A stretch of 64,000 nt of DNA from Garcia nutans (Eukaryota > Streptophyta > Magnoliopsida > Malpighiales > Euphorbiaceae): positions 11,240,001-11,304,000 of the forward strand of contig CANTUV010000024.1 of assembly GCA_947685225.1 (NCBI GenBank), in the 5' to 3' direction. The position numbers and the translations under genes were made by a program. The notes beneath the pieces are model-generated. The model did no database searches. It worked only from the letters and a program-made list of their open reading frames with translations, and was not told where the DNA came from. Below are positions 11,097-23,570 of the stretch, in pieces. Each line of letters opens with the position of its first letter. The first letter of the stretch is position 1.

Positions 11097-12247
11097 TGCT
11101 TTTGGTGAGCAAGTGATTGAGTTGCTACTAGATTCTTCATCTCCGCATAGGTCGAATTGTCGTAAGCTTTTGAACTGTTGTAATCCAGGGCTGTGAGCCA
11201 GAAAGGAACAATGATATGAGATGCAAATGTATGTATGCATGTATGCACAACCAATCAACAAAGATAAGTAGAACGTCCCTTCCAACCTTATAACATCCAC
11301 ACACAAATGGTGACTCTCTTTTCCTAGGTATATGGTTAACAAAATACCAACATGGAGTATCTTTTTTTGAATAATTCCCTCGAACGTTTCAACCAATAGT
11401 TATATTTTCAAAAATGGAAATCAGTTCATGATAATTCCCATTCATTAGGTTTTAATCCATTCAACCAACTAAAGTAGCTTTTATTCTATATTGGATTAAA
11501 ACTAAATTAAGAGGTTTATTATAAATAGATTTCTCATTTGAAAAAGTAATTAGTGGTTCATGCCAAAAACAAGCCCATGATTAATTATTTCTTAGTATAA
11601 ACTAGGTTCATAATTGATTTTTGGTATTTTATAATTGACCTCAATATTTTGCAAGCTCTTTGTAAGAAAAGGTGGGATGAAAATAATTTTGTTTCTAAGC
11701 CCATTGTAAAAAGATTTTAGAAAAAATGCATTTTGGACTTAGTATTTAGGTTATGAGCAAAATAATTTTTGATTTGTTTTTAGAAAAGTTTTATGTCCAA
11801 AGACCATCATGAAAAGTTTTGAAAATAGCTTTGGTCTTTTAGATTTTAAAGAAAAATTTATTTTGAGCTCACAATGTATTTAGGTCATATTAGAAAAAGA
11901 ACAAACCAAATAAGCTATGATTTAAGCCAAGATAAATTAACCATAGTCAAACAACATGCATTTGGGGTAAAACCTAAGGAAAGTAACTAGGCTAATTACA
12001 TGAGCTTTAGTCTTTGGGTTAAAAGGCTTAGGTTCCCATAGCAAGTATATACCAAAAGGTACAAGGCTATGAGTGGTTATGCCATGCTCGATCTCCATAC
12101 CTTGAGTGAAAGTATGGTATCCCTTACATAACACAACACGGGCATCCTAACTCACGCACACGATGCAATCTAGTATGATGCAATGGATAATATCATTATA
12201 AGAAATAATATAATAATATAAAGACCAACGGAATCAACTTCTCTTAT
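11097..12247 (-). other. 5' leader of T2
   Basis: Collinear with the T1 leader (650-1802), with TGTATGCATGTATGCA at about 11229-11246. No conserved frame apart from a possible gag N-terminal extension (YDNSTYA-like words near 11140-11185) that is out of frame by one base relative to T5. Confidence 0.7.
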
Positions 12248-12264
12248 CCCAAGTGGAGTCGCCA
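12248..12264 (-). promoter_or_regulatory. primer-binding site of T2
   Basis: Sense TGGCGACTCCACTTGGG, complementary to the tRNA-Arg(ACG) 3' end apart from two positions. One base separates it from the LTR. Confidence 0.8.
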
Positions 12265-12265
12265 C

Positions 12266-14450
12266 TGTGAGCGGGATTTTTGCCCCCACTCCCGGTGGAA
12301 TGGTTCTTGCGACTTCGGCACTGTTTAGGCTCAGGCCTTAGAGAACACGGACCTCCGGAGAAAATGGAGTCGCCACCCAGATGGGTTGGGAAAAAGAAAT
12401 GAGTGGATGACTCAATTCCTAAGGAATCCCCAACCCCCTAATGGGTTTAGAAAGTTGGGTACATGTGGGGAAGGTGAGAAATGGCCCAGCACCCCCACAA
12501 CGCCCAATTTATTGGAACCGGCCTCCTTTGCAGGTCTTAATATTATAAAATTCTTAAGTATAACAATATTATCCATATTACATGCAACAATTGAAATAAA
12601 GCATCGTTATATTAAAATCAAAGCAATGTCCAAACAAAGCAAATAAATAGACACCCACCCGAAGATGGAAACATGTCCTTACATCATCCATGTGTCTAAA
12701 CTAAATAGGATACCCACCGAAAGGTTGAAACATGTCCTTTACATAGGTCCAAAATATAAAAGCTATTTAAATTACACGATATTTAACTAATGAGGTACCC
12801 ACAAAGTGAAAACATACCTCTTACAATTTTAATACTAAAACAATCAAATAATAACAATAAAGAAAACATTCGTCCATGGTAAATCAAATAAATCAAGCAT
12901 TGAAATTAAATAAATCATCCACCAAAGCATATAATAAACTACATAATCAAATCTAAAATTAAATAAAGTAAGTAAAGATACAAATTAGGGTTTACTGTTT
13001 CTATTTAAAGTTCTTTAATTAACATTTAGGGTTTTGGGATTTTAGTATTATTATTGTTATTTGTTTAGGCTACTGTAAAGATATTGGAAAATTGGAATGG
13101 ATTATGGTTTTATGAATTTAAGAAAGTAGTAAGGCTTTTTGATTGATCAAATTAGGATTTTAAGAGTAACGTCATGAAATTAGGGTTTTGAAATCTTAAG
13201 GCATTAGGTTTATAATTCATGTTTACTGGATTGTTATTTTAAGTTTACTGGATCATGGTTTTAAGGTTTAGATTTACTAAATTAGGTTTTAAGTTCACTG
13301 AATTAGGGTTTAGGAAAACTTAGGGTTTACTTTTTTGGTTTTTCGAGAAAGTTAGGGTTTTTGGTATTTTAGAAAACATGTTTAGTTTTAGGGTTTAAGA
13401 AAATAGTTTAGAGTTTTATAAAAATAATTATGATTTTTAGAAAACGTAAAGAAGACTAGGATTTGGAGATTTAAGAAAACATTTGGAAATTTTGGACAAA
13501 AAGTTATGGTTTAGATGAAAATAGTTGGGGGAAAACAATTTAGGGTTTTAAAGCTTTTGGAAATAAAGAAATGATTTAGGGTTTGTGAAGTTTTTGGAAA
13601 TAGAAGAGTAGTTTAGGGTTTTTAAGAATTTTGGAAGCAGAAGAGTAGCTTAGGGTTTTTAAGATTTTTTAATTAAATTGTATGATGAAATAATTAATCC
13701 AATTTGAATGATGAAGTTACTATAAAGAAAAAAATAAAATAGAGATTCAAACCTCCGTTCGTTGGTTCTACCAAAAATTGCTTTCTGGATGAACAATAAA
13801 AAGCCAGTGTAGCTACCTTTGATGAATTTTTGATTGCTTGCTTGTTTCTAATGTCTCTTGCTAGGGTTTTCTGTCTTTTTTCCTCAGTCTGAAGTCCAAT
13901 TTTCGATCGATCAAAGTACCAAAGTTTGGCTCGGTAAAATCAATTTTTGATCCCCCCAATCAAAGTCCCTTAATTCTGAGTTTTAAAGTATTATTTATAG
14001 GAAAAATCATAAACCTAATTCTAATTGTTTAAGGAAACTAAAATTAATTAGGAAAAGAAACCAAAACTAAATAGAATTTGGTTTCGGAAAAAACTGCATT
14101 GGAAAACTTCGCTGGCAAAAACTGCGAGCTTTGGCCAAGAATTGTGAGCGAGCGAAGAAATTCCTGCAGGCGGGTGCTATGCGGCCGGCCAATTCACCGT
14201 AGGAATTTCCTGGCCATTTCGCCCACAGGAAATTCCTGCGGGCGAATTGGCCTGGCCAAGACATTTGGCGACAAAATTTTTTCTTCTCTGATTTTTTTGT
14301 CGCCGATTTTTATTTTTATTTTATTATTATTTATTATTATAAAAAATTATAAATACTAAAATTAATATCATTTAATTAAAATACCACAAAAAATATTTTG
14401 GACTATATAAAAAATATCGGACCAGACTGGGTCAAAAATTAAGGGTATCA
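12266..14450 (-). repeat. 5' LTR of T2
   Basis: Full LTR, 2,185 bp, from TGTGAGCGGG to AAGGGTATCA (sense start, TGTAGACC in relatives, slightly decayed). It carries the TATA box at 13991-14001, a variable GC-rich block at about 14085-14300 (words such as GGCGAATTGGCC and TTCCTGCGGGCG), and many AAACCCTAA motifs in sense between 12980 and 13870. T3 sequence starts at 14451. Confidence 0.85.
13991..14001 (-). promoter_or_regulatory. TATA box in T2 5' LTR
   Basis: Sense CCTATAAATAA about 450 bp from the LTR start. The same element is found at 4850-4860, 19938-19948, 24571-24581, 33021-33032, 46908-46917 and 57720-57730 in the other T-family LTRs. It is the likely Pol II core promoter of the element. 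Confidence 0.65.
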
Positions 14451-16601
14451 CTATTGGAAGGAGAAACTTTACTCCCTGTGTAGGCTCAAACCCATGATTT
14501 TTTCTATGCTGCTTTGGTTGATGTTTGTATATTGTCTAGCTCATCGAACAAGCATGCATTTCTTCTTTCTTTTGTAAAATTATTGGAGCTTCCTCACGCA
14601 ATGGGCTTTCCATGCCCCCTGATTCCATATCCGCTTTATGATTGCTTCATAGAATATTACTGTTTATTTTTTACAAAGAAAAATGGAGTGTGATATGCTT
14701 ATGTATGCATGATATGTATGAGTAATACTTACAATGGTTCCATCAACTCATAGACCGAGGTGATCAACTGAAGTGTTCTCATTCACTCCTTCCAAATGCC
14801 CCTTCAGGTCTTGCTTTGGAATGACTGAATGCATCGCATTTATGGTTTTTATCTTCAAGATGTTAGAACATGAGTGGTGAGGCCCAAGCAGCATAGATAC
14901 ATCCATAACCTTGCCAATAATCATTTACTTTGCCTAATGTGTCCTTCGAGGTTCGACTGTTCAACATATTTCCCTTAACTTAAAGGTTTTTATAACAAGA
15001 AAATAATTTTTTTTAAAAATAATCAAATATTGACTTTGTCAAATCAATGTTATTGTGCCTCAGGACTCGATTTTTAGAATTAACATATCTATAACATGAT
15101 AACTCTAGTTACCATACTAAACTCGGGAATCATTTCTATTTAAGTAAGAACTGTTGCACTTCAGATAGGCACAAACACATTACTTGGACAAAGGTCTCAT
15201 TAAGTTTGAATATTGTCTATCTCATATGCATGCTTATCCAAACTATCTCCACTAATAGACTTTACCTACCAAGAGAGATCAACATGTCTTTGATAGGCTT
15301 GAAATGGGGCCTATATGGGACATGGGTTAAATGAAAGCCATTTGAGATCAGAGCTGATGCGACACTGTTGACAAACCTTCACATTATGATTTTCTATTGG
15401 AGCCATAGGCAGTTGGAAAACATGAAAAAGATAAAGCTTTAAACATTCTTCTTTCTTTTTGACGTTAATCTGGATCTTGATTGGGACTGTCTTTTCCCTT
15501 ATAAAAAGGATGATACCCACATTCCTTTTCTTTCTTCTTTTCCCTTTTCTTTTTCTTTCTCTTTCTTTTCTTTGAGCATTTTCATTTTGTCCTTCTTTCC
15601 TATAGGACTGTCAAGTACAGGACTTTCAAGACTAGACAGTCTTTCTCCTTTTTCTCTGATTTTGATTGAATCTTTTGGTTGGGTTGGACCAATTCAAGTC
15701 AAACTGTCCTTATGAAAGTCTTTTGCTGCTTTACGTAAAAGAGAACTTGGTTGGCTTTTTGAACTGTTTTGGATTTTATTTTATTTTCTTTTCCTTTTTT
15801 CCTTTTGTCTCTTTTTTCTTCTTCTTCTTTTCTTTTCTTCTTTTTTTTTGGTTCTAGCTCTAAAAGAGTTGTCTTGTTTGTACCAACTTGGGTTTCTAAT
15901 AATAGATGAGTGGAGTGGCATTAATCTGCTTTAGTCCTGACTTTATATGTGATATTTGGTCTAATTCAGGTGAATTTCAACTACCCTTATGGTTTTGAGA
16001 ACATCAACTATCCTTACGGTCTTAGCTATGCATTCCTATCTTTTTGATCTTCTTGCCTCTTCCCCTTAGTGATCATAAGACTTGTCAAAAGCATCACAAC
16101 TGCTCAAGGTAGGTTGTTAGGATTTGTAAGCCAATGAAAAGAAAGCTAAAATTTTATGATGGCTCAAAGGGACAACTAAGGATTGATATCAATAGGGTTG
16201 ATACTAGTTGTTGGCTAACCAAATAATGCCTAGATCATTTCTCCCTTAAATAAGCAGAGTTCAATTTTTCTTTGAAAATTTGTCAAAGTATATTCTAAGA
16301 ATGACTAGGACCTAGACAAAGGTAATTATGCAGGAGCCCTCTCTAAGTAAGCATACACAACTCAATGTTATAGAACAATTCCCTCACCTAGCAAATCCAT
16401 TCGAATCATGATGCATAGATACGCTAATTTATAAATATCAAGTTAGATTCGTCATCGGTTGAGCACCAAAATGAACAAAGACCAACAAAAATTTTGATGA
16501 AAGTAATTTATTCAAACAACTTTAAATTTGAAAAACACGATTGTTCCATAAAACACCAAATAAAGAAAAAAAAACAAATAAGCCAAGGGAAGTTTGTTGA
16601 G
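14451..16601 (-). other. non-coding interior of T3 (left part)
   Basis: Collinear with T2 from about 7370 to 9690: it opens with the GGAGAAACTTT...CCCTGTGTAGGCTCAAACCC block and ends at the gag stop. A pyrimidine-rich tract is at 15525-15855. No gene. The 3' UTR arrays and 3' LTR of T3 would lie left of T2 and outside the window. Confidence 0.75.
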
Positions 16602-16735
16602 TTAAGCTTCTTCTTCTTTCACATCTTCAATATTCACATCTTGAAAGGAGGATAAGACATGATCTTCCTCCAATCCTTCTCTTACCATGAATGTTGTTGG
16701 TGGTGGCACTCTGTTGAACTTAGTCAGAGGATTGC
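16602..16735 (-). pseudogene. gag C-terminal fragment of T3
   Basis: The last ~43 codons of a T-family gag, with FNRVPPP, a GLEEDHVLSSFQD stretch and an acidic tail, stop at 16602-16604. The rest of the gene is at 26380-27534: solo LTR D1 was inserted between them with the 5-bp duplication ATTGC (16731-16735 and 26380-26384). The frame is open up to the insertion. Confidence 0.85.
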
Positions 16736-17584
16736 TGTAATATCCCAAATAATACCCTAAATTTTTGGAAATATTAATTGTTGTAAATTAATTAAAGGAT
16801 TTATAAGTGTATATATATTTTATTAAGTGAGAAGAAAGGAAAAAGGAAGATGTGTATATGTTGTTTATATGAAGAGATATACACTATATACAAGTCAATA
16901 TCTTAATAATAAGGTCAAAGGATATTTTAATTAATTAAATATTAAATATTGATAGTGGAAGATGATTTTTGTTTATTATATTATTATATTAATTAAATGC
17001 TTGGAGGAGAGTGATTTAGGGAAAGGTGTTTGGTTAAAAGAGAAGTGTGTGGTTTGAGTTATGGTTGACTTTCTTCTTCATCTTATTCTTTCTTCTTTGG
17101 GCTGGCCACCACCATCTTCATCAAGGGAGAGATTTTGTTCTTCCTAACTCAAGAAATTGAAGGATTTCAAGAGATCAAATTCGAGTTTTAAGGATTTTTC
17201 TTCATATTTGGTAAGTTTCCAACTTGTTTCTTTGATTTCCTTTGAGAGTGTATTTATGAGTTTGTTGGATTGTTGATGTAGTTGTGTTTATGGTTGATTT
17301 TGGTTATTTTTGATGTTCTTGGGTCTAGATAACTTTGATATTTGGGGTTGGATTGAACAAAAGGGTTAAGTTGGAAAAGAAAACAAGAGTTATGGATTGT
17401 GTAAGTTTTGAGTTGTGAAATATGGTTTGTGATTGTGTTTGTTTCTTGTAGTTGGGTTGTTTTGATGTTTATGCAAGTTTATTGTGGTATTATGATGGTT
17501 TTGGTTGAGTTTGTTTGGAGTGAAAAAGGGTAAAGAAAGATGATAATTAGATGTGGCGTTTTGGAGTCGATTTTAGGTTTTTGG

Positions 17585-17935
17585 CCTGCAGTAGCACGAC
17601 CATGTCTTTAGGCGTGTCGTTGGTTCTATTTTCAGGGCTGGTGACATGTCCGGTGACATGAACATGTCACTGAGCATGTCACAGCTACTATTTTGTTGGA
17701 GGATTGACACGTCCAGTGACATGCCCATGTCATTGAGCGTGTCATAGCTACTGTTTTGTTGGGGGATTGACACATCCAGTGACATGCCCATGTCACTGAG
17801 CGTGTCATAGTTTTTGTGTTGGAGGAGAATTGACACGTGCAGTGACATGCCCATGTCACTGAGCGTGTCAAAGCTTCTAAGTTGTGGGTTTAGGGCACGA
17901 CCATGAACATGCCCGTGTTGTTGAACATGTCAAGT
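17585..17935 (+). repeat. tandem palindromic repeat inside D1
   Basis: About five units of 61-64 bp. Each has the near-perfect palindrome GTGACATGCCCATGTCAC followed by TGAGCGTGTCA and a TACTGTTTTGTTGG-like spacer. D2 and D3 lack it. Minus-strand frames at 17573-17871 are repeat shadows. Confidence 0.85.
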
Positions 17936-18226
17936 GTAGAGTTTTCCATAGATACTTCTTATTTTTATTTTCCTATGTGTATCACTAAGTGAGTATGTAT
18001 AATCACATTTGGATTAGGTTTTGAAGAGAATTGAGTTACACGATCCAAGGATTGAGGGATATCTTGGAAGAGGAGATTGGAAGTGGTGTTGTTGCTTTTA
18101 GAGGTAAGTACAAACTTTGAATGATTGCATACATTTACATGACATTGGGACTTAACACATTTGGTAGGAAAAATGTGTTAAATTACTTAATATATTATTG
18201 ATGAATAAGAAATATGTTATAATGTG

Positions 18227-20201
18227 TGTGAGCAGGGATTTTCGCCCCCACTCCTGGTGGAATGGTTCTTGCGACTTCGGCACTTTTTAGGCTCGGGGCC
18301 TTAGAGAACACGGACCTAAGTCCGGAGAAAATGGAGTCACCACCCGGACGGGCCGGGAAAACAAAAAGGTGGATGACTCGATTCCTAAGGAATCCCCAAC
18401 CTCCTAATGGGTTCAAAAAGTTGGGTACGTATAGGGAAGGTGAGAAATGGCCCAACACCCCCACAACACCCAGTTCATTGGAACCAGCCTCCTTTATAGG
18501 TCTCAATATTATAAAATTCTTAAATATAACAACATTATCCATATTACACACAATAATTAAAAGAAAGCATCAATATATTAAAATTAAAGCAAGGTCCAAG
18601 CAAAACAAATAAATGGACACCCATCCGAAGATGGAAACATGTCCTTACATCACATGCCTAAATAGGACACCCACCGAAAGGTAGAAACATGCCCTTTACA
18701 TTAGTTCTAAAATAGAAAAAGCAATTTAAATTACATGATATTCAACTAATGAGGTACCCACCAAGTGGAAACATCCTCTTACAACAATTGGAAATCTAAA
18801 TAAATTGATAAAAGTAAATAACCATTCATAATAAATAAATCATTCATCAAAGATATTAAATATTAATAGAAAGTAAACATCCATCCATGATAAATAAAAT
18901 AAACCAAGCATTGAATTTAAATAAATTAAAGCATAAGAAATAAATCAAAGCATAATCAAATATAAAATTAAATAAAGCAAATAAAAGTCCAATTATAGCT
19001 ACTGTTTCCATTTAGGGCTCTTTATTTCATGTATTTAAGGTTTTGGAATTAATGGAATTTGGCTATTGTGATTTTAAGAGAATTAAAATAAATTGAGGAT
19101 TTTATGTTTTAAAGGGTTGGTAAGACTCTTTGATTAACCAAATTAATGTTTGGATGGTGAAACCATGAAGTAGGGTTTGAACACTTTAAAATACTTTAAT
19201 TTGTGATTTATGGCTATTCATTGAGTTAAGGTATTTAAGCTTACTGTGTCTAAATATGGTTTTAAAGTTTTAAAGAATTAGGATTTAGAAAAATTAGGAT
19301 TTAAGTTTTAAGGGGGGTTAGGTTTCATTGTTTTGGTTTTCGTAATTAAATTAGGGTTTTAGGATTTTTAGATTAGGGTTTTGGGTAATGAGTTAAATTT
19401 TAGAATTTGAAAATCAATTTGATAATTTTATGAAGGTTATGAAAGTAAACCAAACGAATTAAAGTTTTTATAAATAGAAAAGATGTTTTTGGAGCTTTTG
19501 GAAATAAACAGAACTCAATTTTGGCTTTTGAAAACTTGGAAAGCAAATTTTGGTTTTGGGGTTTTAAAGAAATAAAACTAATATCTTTAAACCTTTTAGG
19601 AAATAAAGCAACAATTTAAGGTTTTTTTAAGCATTAAACAAAGGGAATTAGGGTTCTAGGTTTTTGAATTAAAAAACACAATTTCATAGTTTTGACTACT
19701 GTGAAAAAAAATAACAATTAATACATACCTCCTTTTGATGGTTCTTCCAAAAATAATTCTTCTTGGATGAACAAAAACAAAGGCAGTTGATGCCTTTGAT
19801 GAATTGTTTGAATTGCTTTTCTGCTTTCTCCAAAAAAATCAGCTTGATTAAAGTTTCCTTCACAGATTCGGTTTCCACTTTTCAATTTTTGACCCAATTT
19901 TTGATTTTCTGCCTCCTCTTTCTCCCTTGTTTACTCCTTATTTATAGAAGTTTTATATCCTTCATTCCTAATTATTCACGGCATCTTTATTCATTAAGAA
20001 AAGGAAACCAAAACCTAATTGCATTAGGTTTCGGAAAATTTGCGTCGGAAAAATTTCGTTGGATAATAAAATATTTATATATATTTTTTATTTTTATTAA
20101 AAATAACTAAGAAATAATATTAGTTATTAAAATAAATAATATACCACAAAAAATTATTTTAGACTATCGGATTTGAATGGGTCAAAAATTAAGGGTCTAA
20201 A
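18227..20201 (-). repeat. 3' LTR of T4
   Basis: The LTR runs TGTGAGCAGGG...GGGTCTAA(A), 1,975 bp. TATA at 19938-19948; splice-donor-like GGAGGTATGT at 19723-19732 (sense). It lacks about 330 bp of the GC-rich block that the partner LTR keeps at about 24690-25030, so the two LTRs of this element differ exactly in that block. Confidence 0.85.
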
Positions 20202-20214
20202 GTTTGCCCCCTGC
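20202..20214 (-). promoter_or_regulatory. polypurine tract of T4
   Basis: Sense GCAGGGGGCAAAC, identical to T2, adjoining the 3' LTR. Confidence 0.75.
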
Positions 20215-20283
20215 TTGAACGATATGAGACTTTAGAGAGTGAAAAGCAACAAGACTTAATTTTTGATGAGATGGTTATTTGAA

Positions 20284-20695
20284 TTTGTTTTGGGTACTTG
20301 GAACCCAAGACTGAACTTGATTTGGGTACTTGGACCCGATATTGGATTGAATTTGGGTACTTGGACTCGGGATTGGGTACTTGGACCCGAGATTGGGTAT
20401 TTAGACCCGCGATTGGGTACTTGGACCTGAGATTGAATTTGATTTGGGTACTTGGACCCGAGATTGATTTGATTTGGGTACTTGAACCCGAGAATGGGTT
20501 TGTAGATCCAAGATTGGGTACTTGGACCCAAGTTTGAATTGATTTGGGTACTTGGACCCGAGATTGGATTGAATTTGGGTACTTGGACCTAGGATTGGGT
20601 ACTCAGACCCGAGATTGATTTGATTTGGATACTTGGACCCGAGAATGGGTACTTGGACCCGAGAATGGGTGCTTGGACCCGATATTGAGTTTGAC
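20284..20695 (-). repeat. minisatellite array 1 in T4
   Basis: Degenerate repeats of the GGGTACTTGGACCCGAGATT type, about 400 bp, shorter than in T2. Open frames at 20256-20709 on both strands are repeat shadows. Confidence 0.8.
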
Positions 20696-20756
20696 TGACC
20701 TTTTATCATTTGAGATGTCTGATTGCTCCTGTTATTCTATGCATTGTGGTTTTTCG

Positions 20757-21606
20757 CCCACAAAATGGATCTTCATCCTTTGAGATCGGGTCTTCATCCT
20801 TGAAAATGGATCTTCATCCTTTGAGATCGGGTCTTCACCCTTGCAAATGGATCTTCATCCTTTGAGATCGGGTCTTCACCCTTAAAAATGGATCTTTATC
20901 CTTTGAGATCGGGTCTTCACCCTTGAACATGAATCTTCATCCTTTGAGATCGGGTCTTCACCCTTGCAAATGGATCTTCATCCTTTGAGATCGGGTCTTC
21001 ACCCTTGAAAATGATCTTCATCCTTTGAGATCGGGTCTTCACCCTTGCAAATGGATCTTCATCCCTTGAGATCGAGTCTTCACCCTTGCAAATGGATCTT
21101 CATCCTTTGAGATCGGGTTTTCACCCTTGAAAATGGATCTTCATCCTTTGAGATCGGGTCTTCACCCTTGCAAATGGATCTTCATCCCTTGAGATCGGGT
21201 TTTCACCCTTGCAAATGGATCTTCATCCCTTGAGATCGGGTCTTCACCCTTGCATATGGATCTTCATCCCTTGAGATCAGGTCTTCACCCTTGAAAATGG
21301 ATCTTCATCCTTTGAGATCGGGTCTTCACCTTGCAAATGGATCTTCATCCTTTGAGATCAGGTCTTCACTCTTGCAAATGGATCTTCATCCCTTGAGATC
21401 GGGTCTTCACCCTTGCAAATGGATCTTCATCCATTGAGATCGGGTCTTCACCTTTGCAAATGGATCTTCATCCTTTGAGATCGGGTCTTCACCCTTGCAA
21501 ATGGATCTTCATCCCTTGAGATTGGGTCTTCACCCTTGAAAATGGATCTTCATCCTTTGAGATCGGGTCTTCACCCTTGCAAATGGATCTTCATCCTATG
21601 AGATTA
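20757..21606 (-). repeat. 41-bp minisatellite array in T4
   Basis: About 20 units of 41 bp (AATGGATCTTCATCC, TTTGAGATCGGG, TCTTCACCCTTGCA). Units are much more uniform than in T2, suggesting recent unequal exchange or slippage. One unit is one base short near 21010. Confidence 0.9.
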
Positions 21607-23570
21607 AGTCTTATATTGGCTTCAGCTCTTCTAGCTAGACTGATCTTTTGTCATTTGCATCATCATTCTTTTGATAGTTCTAATGTACCATTCTTTTTGT
21701 TCTTCCTTTGCAAAAATTTAGCTATTTTTAATTGGACCTTATATCCTCTCCTTGCCCCCCTGTGTGGCAAAATATTTGTAAGTGAGTTTGAAAATATTTG
21801 GTATATAAACTTAAAAAATTGAAAAGGAGAAACTTTGCCCCCTGTGTAGGCCCAAACCCATGATTTTTCTATGCGAGCTTGGATTGATATTTTTGCCGTC
21901 TAGTTCTTCGCACAAGCATGCATTTCTTCTTTTGCAAAATGACTGGAGCTTCCACAAGCAAATAGGCTTTCTATACCCCCCTTGATTCAATATCTTCTTT
22001 TGATTCTTTACTTTGCAGGGTGTTTGTTGTTCATTTTGACAAGGAATAGACAACACAAGACAAGAAAGTGCGATATGCTCATGTATGCATGATATGCATG
22101 AATAATACTTACAATCATTCCATCGACTCACAGACTAAGGTGATCAGCAGAAGTGTTCTCATTGGTTTCGTTTTGACGCTTGTTCAAGTCTTGCATTAGA
22201 ATGACAATATGCTTCACATTCATGGCTTTTATCTTCAAGACATTGAAAATATGAATAATGGAGACCCCAATCAGCAGAGTCAAGGATGCATCCATTTCAA
22301 ACTATGTTTCAGCATGCCAGTTGGTAGCTTCTTCTTGACCTTGCCAATAATCATTTACTTTGTCCAATGTGTCTTTCGAGATTTGACAGTTCAACATACT
22401 CCCCTTAACTTGAAGGCTTTGTATGACAAAAACATTTTTGATTTTGAATTTTGAATTTTAATTTTGAAATCAAATGTTGGCTTTACCAAATCAATGTCAA
22501 TGTACCTCAGGACTTGATTTTTTCAAATTAATATATCTATAACATGACAACCCTAGTTACCATACTAAACTCAGGAATCATTTCTATTTAAGCAAGAACT
22601 GTTGCACTTTAGATAGGCACATACATATTACTTGGTCAAAGGTCTCATTTGAGTTTAAATATTATCTATCTCATATGCATGCTTATCCAAACTATCTCCA
22701 CTAATAGACTCTACCTACAAAGAGAGATCAACAGGTCTTTGATAGGCTTGAAATGGGGTCTATGAGGGACATGGGTTAAATGAAGGCCATTTTGAGATAG
22801 GAGCTAATGTGACACAATGGACAAACCTTCACACTATAAATTTCTTGTTTGAATTTTAGGCAATTGGGAGCAATCTTTCTAGACTCCAAGTTCCTTCTAT
22901 CTTCTTGGCATTAATCTGGATCTTGATTAGGACAATCTTTGTTTCTTTGCATAAAGTTTGGTACCCAAATTCATTTCTTTCCTTCTTCGCCCTTTCTTTC
23001 TTTTCATTTTTCTTACTCCTCCCTTTCTTTGAGCATTTTATCATTTTTGTCCTTCTTCCTTGTAGGACTGTCAAGTACAGAACTTTCAAGAACTGAATGG
23101 TCTTTCTCCTTTTTCTTTGATTTTGATTGAATCTTTGGTTGGGTTTGACCAATTCAAGTAAAATATGTCTTTATGAACTAAATGGAAGCCTTTTGCTGCT
23201 TTAGGTAAAAGAGAACTCAGTTGGCTTTTTAAACCATTTTTTTTGGGTTTTATTTTTTCTTTTTATTTTTTCCTTTTCTTTTCTTCTTTTTTCTTCTTTT
23301 TCTTTTTCTCTTCTTTTTTTTCCTTTCCTTTTCTTTTCTTTTGTCTTTTTTCTTTTCTTTTATTCCCTTTTTTTGGTTGTTTTTAGTTCTAGCTCAAACA
23401 GAGTTGTCTTGTTTGTACCGACTTGGGCTTCCAATAATGGATGAGTGGAGTGACAAATCTTCTTTAACAGGGATAAATAATTTGTTACTCCGATGTTGAT
23501 GTTGTCTTGATATATTGGATAAATAATTTGTTACTCTGATGTTGATGTTGTCTTGATATATTGGAAATAA
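21607..23570 (-). other. non-coding interior of T4
   Basis: Collinear with T2 7149-8990. A pyrimidine-rich tract is at about 22975-23390. At 23471-23565 a segment of about 50 bp (ATAAATAATTTGTTACTC...GATATATTGG) is repeated in tandem right at the deletion junction with the 5' LTR. No gene. Confidence 0.7.

Larger units (their letters stand above)
3504..14450 (-). mobile_element. T2, gag-only Tat/Ogre-like retrotransposon
   Basis: Most complete T-family copy: 3' LTR part (3504-5281), PPT, minisatellite arrays, non-coding interior, gag, leader, PBS and 5' LTR (12266-14450). T1 interrupts its 3' LTR, so the first ~410 bp of that LTR lie outside the window. The interior is about 7 kb and has only gag: no protease, reverse transcriptase, RNase H or integrase motif was seen on either strand. 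T2 is itself inserted in the interior of T3, whose sequence resumes at 14451. The layout resembles gag-only LTR elements described as TR-GAG. Confidence 0.85.
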
